A DNA stretch of 45,143 bases from Bacilli bacterium (GTDB lineage Bacteria > Bacillota_I > Bacilli_A > RF39 > UBA660). Within the stretch, counting starts at the first letter, position 1. The number at the start of each line of letters is the position of its first letter. Below are positions 24,064 to 31,146 of the stretch, in pieces. Under the pieces are notes generated by a model. That model was not told the origin of the DNA. It saw only the letters and a list, made by a program, of their open reading frames with translations, and ran no database searches. Position numbers and translations under genes: made by a program. Where the stretch lies: contig CAAGEE010000020.1 in assembly GCA_900768815.1 (NCBI GenBank), positions 1 to 45,143 of the forward strand, written 5' to 3'.

Positions 24064-24738
24064 ATGAAGAGGATAAGTCCAGAAAAGGAAATAATGTATA
24101 TATCAAATGTAATAGATAAAAATATAAGTGCTAATAAGATTTTAAATGATAGAGGGTTGTTGTCACAAAATATACTATCACAATTAAGAAACTTAGTTGA
24201 AGATATTGCTATATTGATTAATAACAAAGAAAATAATTTAACTAATGATACACATTACGATAATGTGAGTCCTTCCTTGAAATATATTTCTAGTAAATCT
24301 AAATATAAGTACATATTTAAGTTTCATGACTATTTACAGTCTACAGCTTCTCATTATACCCCTAATGATGGAGATGCAGAACGATTATTATTATTTTATT
24401 TTAGATATATGTGTATGTTAAAAGATACATTAAAAAATGAATTTGATATAGAACATTATGAATTTAAATATGAAGATATGTCCTTATTTGATTTAAGGGC
24501 TTATTTTAATAAAAGTAAAAATGCTATAGGTGTAGCAGTTAATAGAATGGAGAAGAAAACTAATAAATCATATAAATATACCGTAAACGGTATAGTAATG
24601 GTTTCTAAAGAAGGAGTTAAATGGTTAGCAGAAAAATATTTTAGAAAGCAATATTTAAAAGATTTAGAAATATATAAATTGTTATTACAAAATGTTAAAA
24701 GAAAACAAAATGGTTTATATGAATTATTAATAGTTTGA
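24064..24738 (+). CDS. Helical protein of unknown function in the defence element
   Basis: 224 residues from ATG 24064 (GCGGTGAT upstream). It is mostly helical, with no membrane segment and no catalytic motif that I recognise. The N-terminal ~120 residues (ISPEKEIMYISN, LSQLRNLVEDIAILI, HDYLQSTASHYTPNDGDAERLL) read like the accessory N-terminal domain attached to larger defence or helicase-like proteins. The C-terminal VNGIVMVSKEGVKWLAEKYF could be a small DNA-binding part. It may thus be a detached domain. It is alone between the methylase terminator and the recombinase, in an element whose other cargo is defence. It ends in TGA. Confidence 0.55.
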   Translation: MKRISPEKEIMYISNVIDKNISANKILNDRGLLSQNILSQLRNLVEDIAILINNKENNLTNDTHYDNVSPSLKYISSKSKYKYIFKFHDYLQSTASHYTPNDGDAERLLLFYFRYMCMLKDTLKNEFDIEHYEFKYEDMSLFDLRAYFNKSKNAIGVAVNRMEKKTNKSYKYTVNGIVMVSKEGVKWLAEKYFRKQYLKDLEIYKLLLQNVKRKQNGLYELLIV

Positions 24739-24834
24739 AATATAACTATTTTTTTATTGCTTAAAATTAATTTTGATAAACTTTAGTCTTATAACTTTTT
24801 GAATTTCATAAAATTGAATGGAGGGGTATAGTAG

Positions 24835-24921
24835 ATGAATATAACAGAAACTTTTGATAAAGATAAAAATTTGGTGGAATTAATAGAGGAGTACCTAAAA
24901 ATGATGTTAGAAACTCAGTAA
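24835..24921 (+). CDS. 28-residue small protein upstream of the recombinase (candidate)
   Basis: A short frame (MNITETFDKDKNLVELIEEY..., 28 residues) preceded by a very good GGAGGGG ribosome site 8 bases upstream of ATG. It is acidic and helical. It could be a small regulator or directionality factor of the recombinase, or a leader; position and ribosome site are the only evidence. The remaining bases of 24739-24987 show nothing else. Confidence 0.4.
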   Translation: MNITETFDKDKNLVELIEEYLKMMLETQ

Positions 24922-24987
24922 TATAGATGGGAATATGATATAATTATATTGCTTACTCGAAGTTATGCACTATGGAAGGAGTAGTAA

Positions 24988-26613
24988 GTGTATAACAATA
25001 TAATACAAACACCAAGTTTTTATAGAGTTGGAAATTACATCAGATTATCAGAAAGTGATGAGGATAAGACTTATGAGTCAGATAGTGAGAGTGTCATTAA
25101 TCAAAGACATTTATTAATGGATTTTGTAAAGGAAAATGGCTTTACATTCGTTGATGAATATGTTGATGATGGATATACCGGTACTAATTTTAATAGACCT
25201 GGATTTCAAAGAATGATTAAAGACATTGAAAGTGGACGTATTAATTGTGTAATCACAAAAGATTTATCAAGATTAGGCAGAAATCATGTTGGATGTGGAA
25301 ATCTTCTTGAAGAATATTTTCCTGCAAATAAAATTAGGTTTATTTCAATTCTAGATGGAGTAGATACCTTTTTAGATAGTGCTAATAATGATATTGCTCC
25401 ATTTAAATCATTATTTAATGATATGACTAGTAAAGATACCTCAAAAAAAATTCGTTCTATACTAAAAAATAAAAAACAACAAGGAAAATTTATAGGTAGT
25501 AAACCTTGTTATGGTTATATGAGAGATTCAGAGGATAAAGGTCATTTAATTCCTGATCCTGAGGTTGCTCCAGTTGTTAAAAAAATATTTAAAATGGCTT
25601 ACTATGGCAATGGAGTTAGTGATATAGTTTCATATTTAAATGACAACAATATTAAATGTCCAAGTGCTTATAAAGGTACTAAATCTTCCTCTAGACAAAA
25701 GTTTAATATGTGGACTATTTCATCAATAAATAAACTTTTGAAAAATAGAATATATACTGGAGATATGGTACAGAATAAACAAACTAAAATGAGCTATAAA
25801 TCACAAAAAAAGATAACATTAGATGAAAGTTTATGGATTATTGTAGAAAATACTCATGAAGCATTAGTTAGTAAAGCGATGTTTGACTCCATACAAAATG
25901 CACCATCAAGAACTAGAATTACTCATTGTAATAGAGAAAAAAGGTTGTTGGAGAATTTATTGACTTGCAAAGAATGCGGTAATACATTATCGGTTTTACA
26001 CAGAAAAAATAAAAATTATACAGATAATACTTATTGGAGCGTTAATTGTAATAAGTACGCTAGAGATCCTAGAAGGAAATTATGTTATCCTCACTTCTTT
26101 CCATATGACAAATTGGAAGAAAAAATAATGAGTGTTATTAAAAATACTTGTCAAAGATATTTGGATAGTTTAAATATTAAAGAATTATCTGAAAAAATTA
26201 AACTACAAAGAAAAAAGATAAAGAATGAACATCAAAAGGAAAGAGAATCTTTAGTATTAGATATAGAAGAATTAAAAAGAAAAATGGATGCATTATATGA
26301 TGATAAGTTCAATGGAATAATTAGTGCTGATAATTATGTTAGATTATCATCTCAAACAGAAAAGCAAATAGCTTCATTAAATTCAAGAATATATGAAATT
26401 GATAATGAAGAAAATCAAATAAAAGAAGACACAAAAGAAATAATAAAATATGAAGAACAAATTAAATCATTACTTAATTTAGATGAACCTAATAGAGAAT
26501 TAATAAAAACTTTAGTAAAAAGAATTTATATTGATAAAGATAAAAATATAGAAATTCAATATAGATTTAAGGTGTTAGATAATATAAAAATTAATTATGA
26601 AGAAATAAGTTAA
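24988..26613 (+). CDS. Large serine recombinase (integrase) of the element
   Basis: 541 residues. The resolvase/invertase catalytic domain has YIRLSESD (nucleophile S21), VDDGYTGTNFNRPGFQRM and KDLSRLGRN. A recombinase domain follows (GYMRDSEDKGHLIPDPEVAPVVKKIF, about 172-200, then SINKLLKNRIYTG), then the zinc ribbon (CKECGNTLSV with later Cys in VNCNKY and KLCYP) and a long coiled coil (about 390-500). This is the TnpX/phage-integrase architecture that joins attP and attB without target duplication. The start is GTG behind AAGGAG. It lies 128 bases from the right end, the usual place for such an integrase. It should be responsible for insertion into the amidase gene. Confidence 0.93.
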   Translation: MYNNIIQTPSFYRVGNYIRLSESDEDKTYESDSESVINQRHLLMDFVKENGFTFVDEYVDDGYTGTNFNRPGFQRMIKDIESGRINCVITKDLSRLGRNHVGCGNLLEEYFPANKIRFISILDGVDTFLDSANNDIAPFKSLFNDMTSKDTSKKIRSILKNKKQQGKFIGSKPCYGYMRDSEDKGHLIPDPEVAPVVKKIFKMAYYGNGVSDIVSYLNDNNIKCPSAYKGTKSSSRQKFNMWTISSINKLLKNRIYTGDMVQNKQTKMSYKSQKKITLDESLWIIVENTHEALVSKAMFDSIQNAPSRTRITHCNREKRLLENLLTCKECGNTLSVLHRKNKNYTDNTYWSVNCNKYARDPRRKLCYPHFFPYDKLEEKIMSVIKNTCQRYLDSLNIKELSEKIKLQRKKIKNEHQKERESLVLDIEELKRKMDALYDDKFNGIISADNYVRLSSQTEKQIASLNSRIYEIDNEENQIKEDTKEIIKYEEQIKSLLNLDEPNRELIKTLVKRIYIDKDKNIEIQYRFKVLDNIKINYEEIS

Positions 26614-26626
26614 AAACAATAAAAAA

Positions 26627-26663
26627 GGGAAGGAATTTTATTAATTACACAACATTCCTTCCC
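26627..26663 (-). terminator. Hairpin near the right end of the element
   Basis: GGGAAGGAAT (26627-26636) pairs perfectly with ATTCCTTCCC (26654-26663). The T run lies on the minus-strand side, so it would stop leftward transcription entering the element; on the plus strand it may only weakly end the recombinase transcript. Confidence 0.6.
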
Positions 26664-26717
26664 CCTATAATAAATTTTAAAAAATAGAAATACCAGTAAA
26701 ATCAAGGAAATGTAATA

Positions 26718-26747
26718 GTACTAATCACATATTTTTCTTCCGGAGGT
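26718..26747. other. attR, right attachment site
   Basis: The element half-site with TAATCACAT (26722-26730), 11 bases before the GGAGGT core (26742-26747), is joined to host amidase sequence GGCGAAGGC. Host coding frame resumes exactly at 26742. Confidence 0.7.
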
Positions 26748-27740
26748 GGCGAAGGCACCGAAATAGTCTACGCCCTTCGAAACAACCCAACTCTAGCAGA
26801 AATGGCTTTAGATAATATTGGGGCAGCAGGACAAATTGAAAGGAAAGTATATCAACGTCGTCTACCAGAAAATCCAAACAAGGACTATTACTTCATTATT
26901 CGTGATACCGGTAACTTAGAGTCACTACTTGTAGAATATGGCTTTATCGATAATGCTAAGGATGCATCTAAACTACAAAACAATCTAACTGACTACGTAG
27001 AAGGAGTTGTAAAGGCTATTGCCGATTACGCTAACATTCCATATATACCTCCAACAACAGATATAGTTGAGGTTTACTACACAGTAAAAAGAGGCGATAC
27101 TTTATACAGCATAGCCAGCCAATTCTCAACCACAGTCCAAAAACTAAAATCTTTAAACAACTTAACCTCCAACAACTTACAAATAGGTCAAGTTCTACTT
27201 GTTACAGAAAAAACATACCCAGACGTATCCACATATACTGTGGAAAAAGGTGATACTTTGTATGGTATAGCCAACAAATTTTCAACCACAGTCCAAGCTA
27301 TAAAAAAGATAAACAATCTAACTACTAACACATTACTACCTGGGCAACAAATCTATATTCCAACACCATCTACACCAACTCCAACACCACCAACGAATCC
27401 ACCAGTGCCACAAGAACCAGAAACACCATATTTAATATACACAACCCAACGAGGGGATAGTCTTTGGAAAATATCTCAAAAATATGACATACCAGTAAAC
27501 GACATAATAGCATTTAACAACTTATCTTCTGTAAATCTCCAAATAGGTGATGAATTAAGAATTCCAATAACTTCTCAAGAGGACAATACTTCAAATCAAT
27601 TTAGTTACACAGTAAAAAAAGGCGATACCTTATGGTCTATAGCAAAACAATTCAATGTATCAGTAGATTCTATAAAAGCTACTAATAATCTAGCATCAAA
27701 TCTACTAACTCTAGGGCAAACATTAATAATACCTCAATAG
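26742..27740 (+). pseudogene. N-acetylmuramoyl-L-alanine amidase with four LysM repeats, 3' fragment
   Basis: This continues the amidase broken at 16991: GGGEGTEIVYALRNN, then VEYGFIDNAKDA with the catalytic Glu (SLLVEYGF). It continues into four LysM peptidoglycan-binding repeats, each with a YTV-x-GDTL-like start (TVKRGDTLYSIA, TVEKGDTLYGIA, TTQRGDSLWKIS, TVKKGDTLWSIA). A Pro/Thr-rich linker (PTPTPPTNPPVPQEP) separates repeats two and three. There is no ribosome site or promoter at its new 5' end, though an internal ATG at 26802 is open. The intact protein would bind and cut the wall; it has no signal peptide. Confidence 0.9.
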
Positions 27741-27770
27741 AATAAACCAAGTCTTAACAATAACTTAGTA

Positions 27771-27796
27771 AAACTATGCAACAACATAGTTTTTTA
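27771..27796 (+). terminator. Terminator of the amidase gene
   Basis: AAACTATG (27771-27778) pairs with CATAGTTT (27785-27792), followed by T4. Confidence 0.85.
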
Positions 27797-27852
27797 TTTT
27801 GAAATAAATTTCTACTACAAAAGGAAATCTCTATATACCAACAACTAAACAA

Positions 27853-27896
27853 CAAAAAAAGAATCCCTAAATTGAATCATCAAAGGGCCTCTTTAT
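27853..27896 (-). terminator. Probable terminator of the thioredoxin-like gene
   Basis: On the minus strand, AAAGAGGCCCT pairs imperfectly with AGGGATTCTTT and is followed by T residues. Confidence 0.5.
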
Positions 27897-27909
27897 TTAA
27901 GCAATTTTA

Positions 27910-28503
27910 TTATACTGTTTTCTTTCTTGCCACAATAACACCGTAAGCAATACCGGCACCTGCAAGTAATATAATTATTAATACCATTGCATCATTAGAT
28001 TTCTTAGCTTCTTCCTCAACATTACCTGTTGCATTAGTAAAATCAACATAATTAGCTATATCATATCTATCAGCAACTACTTTTTCATATTCAGACTTAA
28101 TAGTATTTTTAATCTCATCAGCAAATGAATCATCATATCCTGACCAAGATTTATCTCCAATTAAAATATAAGGAACACCAGTAATTTCTTCTTTACGAGC
28201 TTCACCAACTTTTTGTAGTAGAGCAGCATTATCACTATTATACCAAGTTTCATAATCTAATATTTTATAATATTGGCCATATTCTTCTTTAATACTATTA
28301 AAAAATTCTTCAGCATCCGCACAATGTGGGCAACCATCTCCACGGAAGAAATAAATTTTAACTCTATTGTCTTCCTCTTTAACTTCTGTTTCTCCAGAAG
28401 TAACTTCTACATTGTTATCATTACTGCTTTCATCGGCAAGAACAGCTAATGGCATTGCGAACAAACACATTATAATTGCTAAAAATAATTTAATTTTCTT
28501 CAT
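27910..28503 (-). CDS. Membrane-anchored extracytoplasmic thioredoxin-like protein
   Basis: 197 residues from the ATG behind TTTGGAGG. It has an N-terminal signal peptide (LFLAIIMCLFAMPLAVLA) and an acidic linker, then a thioredoxin fold with the redox pair C58-P-H-C61 and the cis-proline loop GVPYILIGD. A C-terminal membrane segment (MVLIIILLAGAGIAYGVIV) with a short basic tail follows. CPHC is the DsbA-type active site, so disulfide formation or reduction outside the membrane is likely. It lies upstream of, and divides minus-strand direction with, the FTR-like gene, but a terminator separates them. Confidence 0.85.
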   Translation of the reverse strand: MKKIKLFLAIIMCLFAMPLAVLADESSNDNNVEVTSGETEVKEEDNRVKIYFFRGDGCPHCADAEEFFNSIKEEYGQYYKILDYETWYNSDNAALLQKVGEARKEEITGVPYILIGDKSWSGYDDSFADEIKNTIKSEYEKVVADRYDIANYVDFTNATGNVEEEAKKSNDAMVLIIILLAGAGIAYGVIVARKKTV

Positions 28504-28582
28504 AATTACCTCCAAATATACGTTTATAATACCATAAAAATGAGAAATATTAAATAGAAGTTATAAAAAAAAGTCCAAAACC

Positions 28583-28615
28583 ATAAAAAATCTCCTAATT
28601 ACTATCAATTAGGAG
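28583..28615 (-). terminator. Terminator of the FTR-like gene
   Basis: CTCCTAATT (28592-28600) pairs with AATTAGGAG (28607-28615). On the minus strand the stem is followed by ATTTTTT. Confidence 0.88.
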
Positions 28616-28660
28616 CATATTCTAGTAAAAATAAGTCATTTTCAAACCAAATACTACATC

Positions 28661-28876
28661 TTACATATTTTTATTTTTATCTATACCTTCGCCATTCTTT
28701 TCTATTGGAATATATAATTTACATTTACAAATCTTATCGTTAACAAACTCATCACAAGGACATAATGTAGTATCATCCACATTAATACGACAAGGACAAT
28801 GTCCTTCTTTTCTTTCTAACCCTTCCATTATAACTGATACTAATTTTTTATCTGGATTTATTCTAAAACCTTTCAT
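28661..28876 (-). CDS. Ferredoxin-thioredoxin reductase catalytic-subunit-like protein
   Basis: 71 residues with the FTR catalytic-chain cysteines: C27-P-C29-R, C39-P-C41 and C50-K-C52. In plant FTR, CPC/CPC/CHC hold a 4Fe-4S cluster plus the redox disulfide. Here the last motif is CKC, so the histidine is missing. Stand-alone small FTR-like proteins are common in anaerobic Firmicutes, with unknown partners. It is cytoplasmic, with no signal. The start follows AGGAGT. The thioredoxin-like neighbour is extracytoplasmic, so it is not an obvious substrate. Confidence 0.78.
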   Translation of the reverse strand: MKGFRINPDKKLVSVIMEGLERKEGHCPCRINVDDTTLCPCDEFVNDKICKCKLYIPIEKNGEGIDKNKNM

Positions 28877-28971
28877 TTTACTACTCCTTTCTTAACCCAT
28901 AAACAAAGTCCAAATTACCATCAAAACTATTCTTATCCAAATAATCAAACTTTAAGCAAAATTTCTAACTA

Positions 28972-29865
28972 CTAAAGCTTACTAAAATCAAAATCTGGAA
29001 TAAAACTTTTATCTTGAGTCTCTCCCTCTTGAATAAAAGCCATTTCAACACCTAAAGAACAGGCATAATCAACAACTTCATCATATTCTTCAGTAGTAAT
29101 TTTTCTATTCAAATTAGGATACTCCTCAATTAATTCCATTGGTGTATACTGATTCATTATACTAATAATTATATTATCTTTATACTTATTATACAAATAC
29201 TTAATAATATTTTTACTATCATCTACATGTCCAGGTAATACTAATACCCTAACAATAACACCATGACTCATCAATCCATCTACTATTTCAAACTTACCAA
29301 CTTGTTCATACATAGCATCAATTGCTGCACTAGCAACTTCAAAATAATTTTTACAATTTGAGTACTTGCACCCTAAATTATCATCAAAGTATTTCAAATC
29401 AGCCAAATATATATCAACCAGTCCATCCAATAGCTCAATAGTAGAAACATTTTCATAACTACTAGTATTATATACAACTGGTATTGTTAACACTTTGTTT
29501 TTTATATTATTTAAAACTTCCACTATCTGTGGTACATAATGAGTAGGAGTAACCAAATTAATATTATGAGCACCTTTCTCCTGAAGCTCTAGTAATATAT
29601 CTTTAAACCTATCATTAGTTATTTTCTTACCATATCCACCAGTACTTATCTTTTTATTCTGACAAAAAATACACTTCAAATTACAATGTGAAAAAAATAC
29701 TGTACCAGAACCATTCTCCCCAGAAATAACTGGTTCTTCCCATTGATGTAAACTATAATAAGCTAATTTTATCTTTGCACCAGCTTTACAAAAGCCGACA
29801 TTTTCATATCTATTAACTCCACAATTTCTTGGGCATAAATTACATTTTCTTAATACATCATTCAT
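28972..29865 (-). CDS. Radical SAM protein, PflA/PflX-like
   Basis: 297 residues. The radical SAM cluster motif C-x3-C-x2-C is C61-NLK-C65-IF-C68-QN. Ahead of it is a second Cys set (CNLCPRNCG, then GFCKAG) typical of the PflX/putative pyruvate formate-lyase activating enzyme branch. LVTPTHYVPQIVEVL, VVYNTSSYE and YLADLKYF continue that family. The family activates glycyl radical enzymes or acts on related targets. No glycyl radical enzyme gene is in the window, so the partner is unknown. It is monocistronic. Confidence 0.85.
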   Translation of the reverse strand: MNDVLRKCNLCPRNCGVNRYENVGFCKAGAKIKLAYYSLHQWEEPVISGENGSGTVFFSHCNLKCIFCQNKKISTGGYGKKITNDRFKDILLELQEKGAHNINLVTPTHYVPQIVEVLNNIKNKVLTIPVVYNTSSYENVSTIELLDGLVDIYLADLKYFDDNLGCKYSNCKNYFEVASAAIDAMYEQVGKFEIVDGLMSHGVIVRVLVLPGHVDDSKNIIKYLYNKYKDNIIISIMNQYTPMELIEEYPNLNRKITTEEYDEVVDYACSLGVEMAFIQEGETQDKSFIPDFDFSKL

Positions 29866-30049
29866 AAAAAACCTCTAGTCATTCAATTGTCACATAATTA
29901 TAAAAGTACCAAATCACCAAGTTCACCACATAATTATGAAAACTTCCAGTTACTTAGTTTATCATACAATTCGAAAAAATACTAAAAAAATTCATTTTGT
30001 ATCATTCTGTATCAAACATACACTTTCCTGAATTTACAATATGAATTTT

Positions 30050-30988
30050 CTACTTTCCATTTATAAGTCTTACTCTAAGTTCAGCTTTTTCTCCCTCACT
30101 AATAAAAGCACAATCTATAGCGTTCAAATTAAATCTAACAAAATCCTCTTCTGTAAAGTTAAAAGCTTTTTCTAACTCTTCATACTCTTTATTTAATGTA
30201 GTATTTGAAACAGTCCTATTATCTGTATTAATTGTAACTAAAATATTATGGTTCATTAGTTCCTTTATAGGATGGATTTCCATACTTAAAACAGCTTTTG
30301 TACTAATATTACTAGTAGGGCAAATCTCCAATGTGATTTTCTCTCTATGAAGTTTATCCATAACAGCTTCTGATTCCACACTTCTAATACCATGACCAAT
30401 TCTTGTAGTTCCAAATAGTATTGCATCAACAACACTATTATATCCATCAGCTTCTCCAGCATGAATAGTAAAAGGAATTCTTTCTTTAGCAATAATCTCA
30501 AAAAGTTCTTTAAAGTCGCCAGTTTTATATTTTGCTTCATCGCCAGCTAAATCAATCCCCACAACACCATTACCTAAAAATCTCTTCGTAAGTTCAATAA
30601 TTTTATAATTTTTTTCAAAACTAAAATTTCTCATCATGCAAAAAATCAAATTAATTTTAACATAACTTACTTTAGCAAATCCTCTTTTCATAGCGGCAAC
30701 AACATCATCAATACTATTTTTCTCTATATGAAGTAATGGACAAAATCTAACTTCTGCATAAATAACTTCATCTTTTTCCAATGCCTTAGCAAGTAAATAA
30801 GCATACATTTCTATATTATCTAAATCTTGTAATAGTTTTATTGGTAATTTAAATTTTTCTAAATACTCACTCAAACTAGATGAGCCAGTATCAATTAGTT
30901 CATTACTAGCATCATACCCCAACAATTGATTAGTATATGGAACGTCTATTGAACCATCAAAATGTAAATGTAATTCAACTTTTCTCAC
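30050..30988 (-). CDS. add: Adenosine deaminase
   Basis: 312 residues. It converts adenosine to inosine, for purine salvage. The zinc site is H7-x-H9 (VELHLHFDGS), with the later His in FTIHAGEADG and the Asp in TINTDNRTVS. The catalytic Glu is in HAGEAD and the further active-site His in RIGHGIRS. ICPTSN is also conserved. The length is a little under the common ~330-350. It is monocistronic on the minus strand and divergent from the P-type ATPase. Confidence 0.9.
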   Translation of the reverse strand: MRKVELHLHFDGSIDVPYTNQLLGYDASNELIDTGSSSLSEYLEKFKLPIKLLQDLDNIEMYAYLLAKALEKDEVIYAEVRFCPLLHIEKNSIDDVVAAMKRGFAKVSYVKINLIFCMMRNFSFEKNYKIIELTKRFLGNGVVGIDLAGDEAKYKTGDFKELFEIIAKERIPFTIHAGEADGYNSVVDAILFGTTRIGHGIRSVESEAVMDKLHREKITLEICPTSNISTKAVLSMEIHPIKELMNHNILVTINTDNRTVSNTTLNKEYEELEKAFNFTEEDFVRFNLNAIDCAFISEGEKAELRVRLINGK

Positions 30989-31146
30989 ACTATCACAACC
31001 CTTATTATTTATAATTATATCATGTATTATAAAAACATGTAAATTAAATATCTAAAAATATCAAGTTCACCCACAAAAAAAGTCTAAAATAAGTACATAT
31101 ACATACAATTAACTCATCCATCATATATTTCAACAAGGAGGAAAAT

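Larger units (their letters stand above)
16986..26747. mobile_element. Serine-recombinase integrative element (9,756 bp) carrying defence genes
   Basis: The element is bounded by the 6-bp repeat GGAGGT at 16986-16991 and 26742-26747. It splits an amidase-LysM gene; deletion of one repeat plus the interior restores one open frame and a normal amidase motif. It contains a large serine recombinase next to the right end, an HTH protein of the kind found near replication modules next to the left end, a QatBC-like pair, a DUF4238-type gene, a Sau3AI-like restriction-modification pair and an unknown helical protein. No relaxase, coupling protein or phage structural gene is present, so it would need help to move between cells. 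No terminal repeats longer than the core are seen. Confidence 0.85.

Noticed and set aside
16969..26731. The 11-base direct repeat CTAATCACATA on both sides of the element, as a target-site duplication.
   Set aside because: Serine integrases make no target duplication, and the copies are at different distances from the core (7 and 11 bases after TAATCACAT). A recombinase recognition motif explains them better.
29890..29940. Two copies of CACATAATTAT between the radical SAM and adenosine deaminase genes as an operator.
   Set aside because: They are short, AT-rich, 38 bases apart, and downstream of one gene; this may well be chance.
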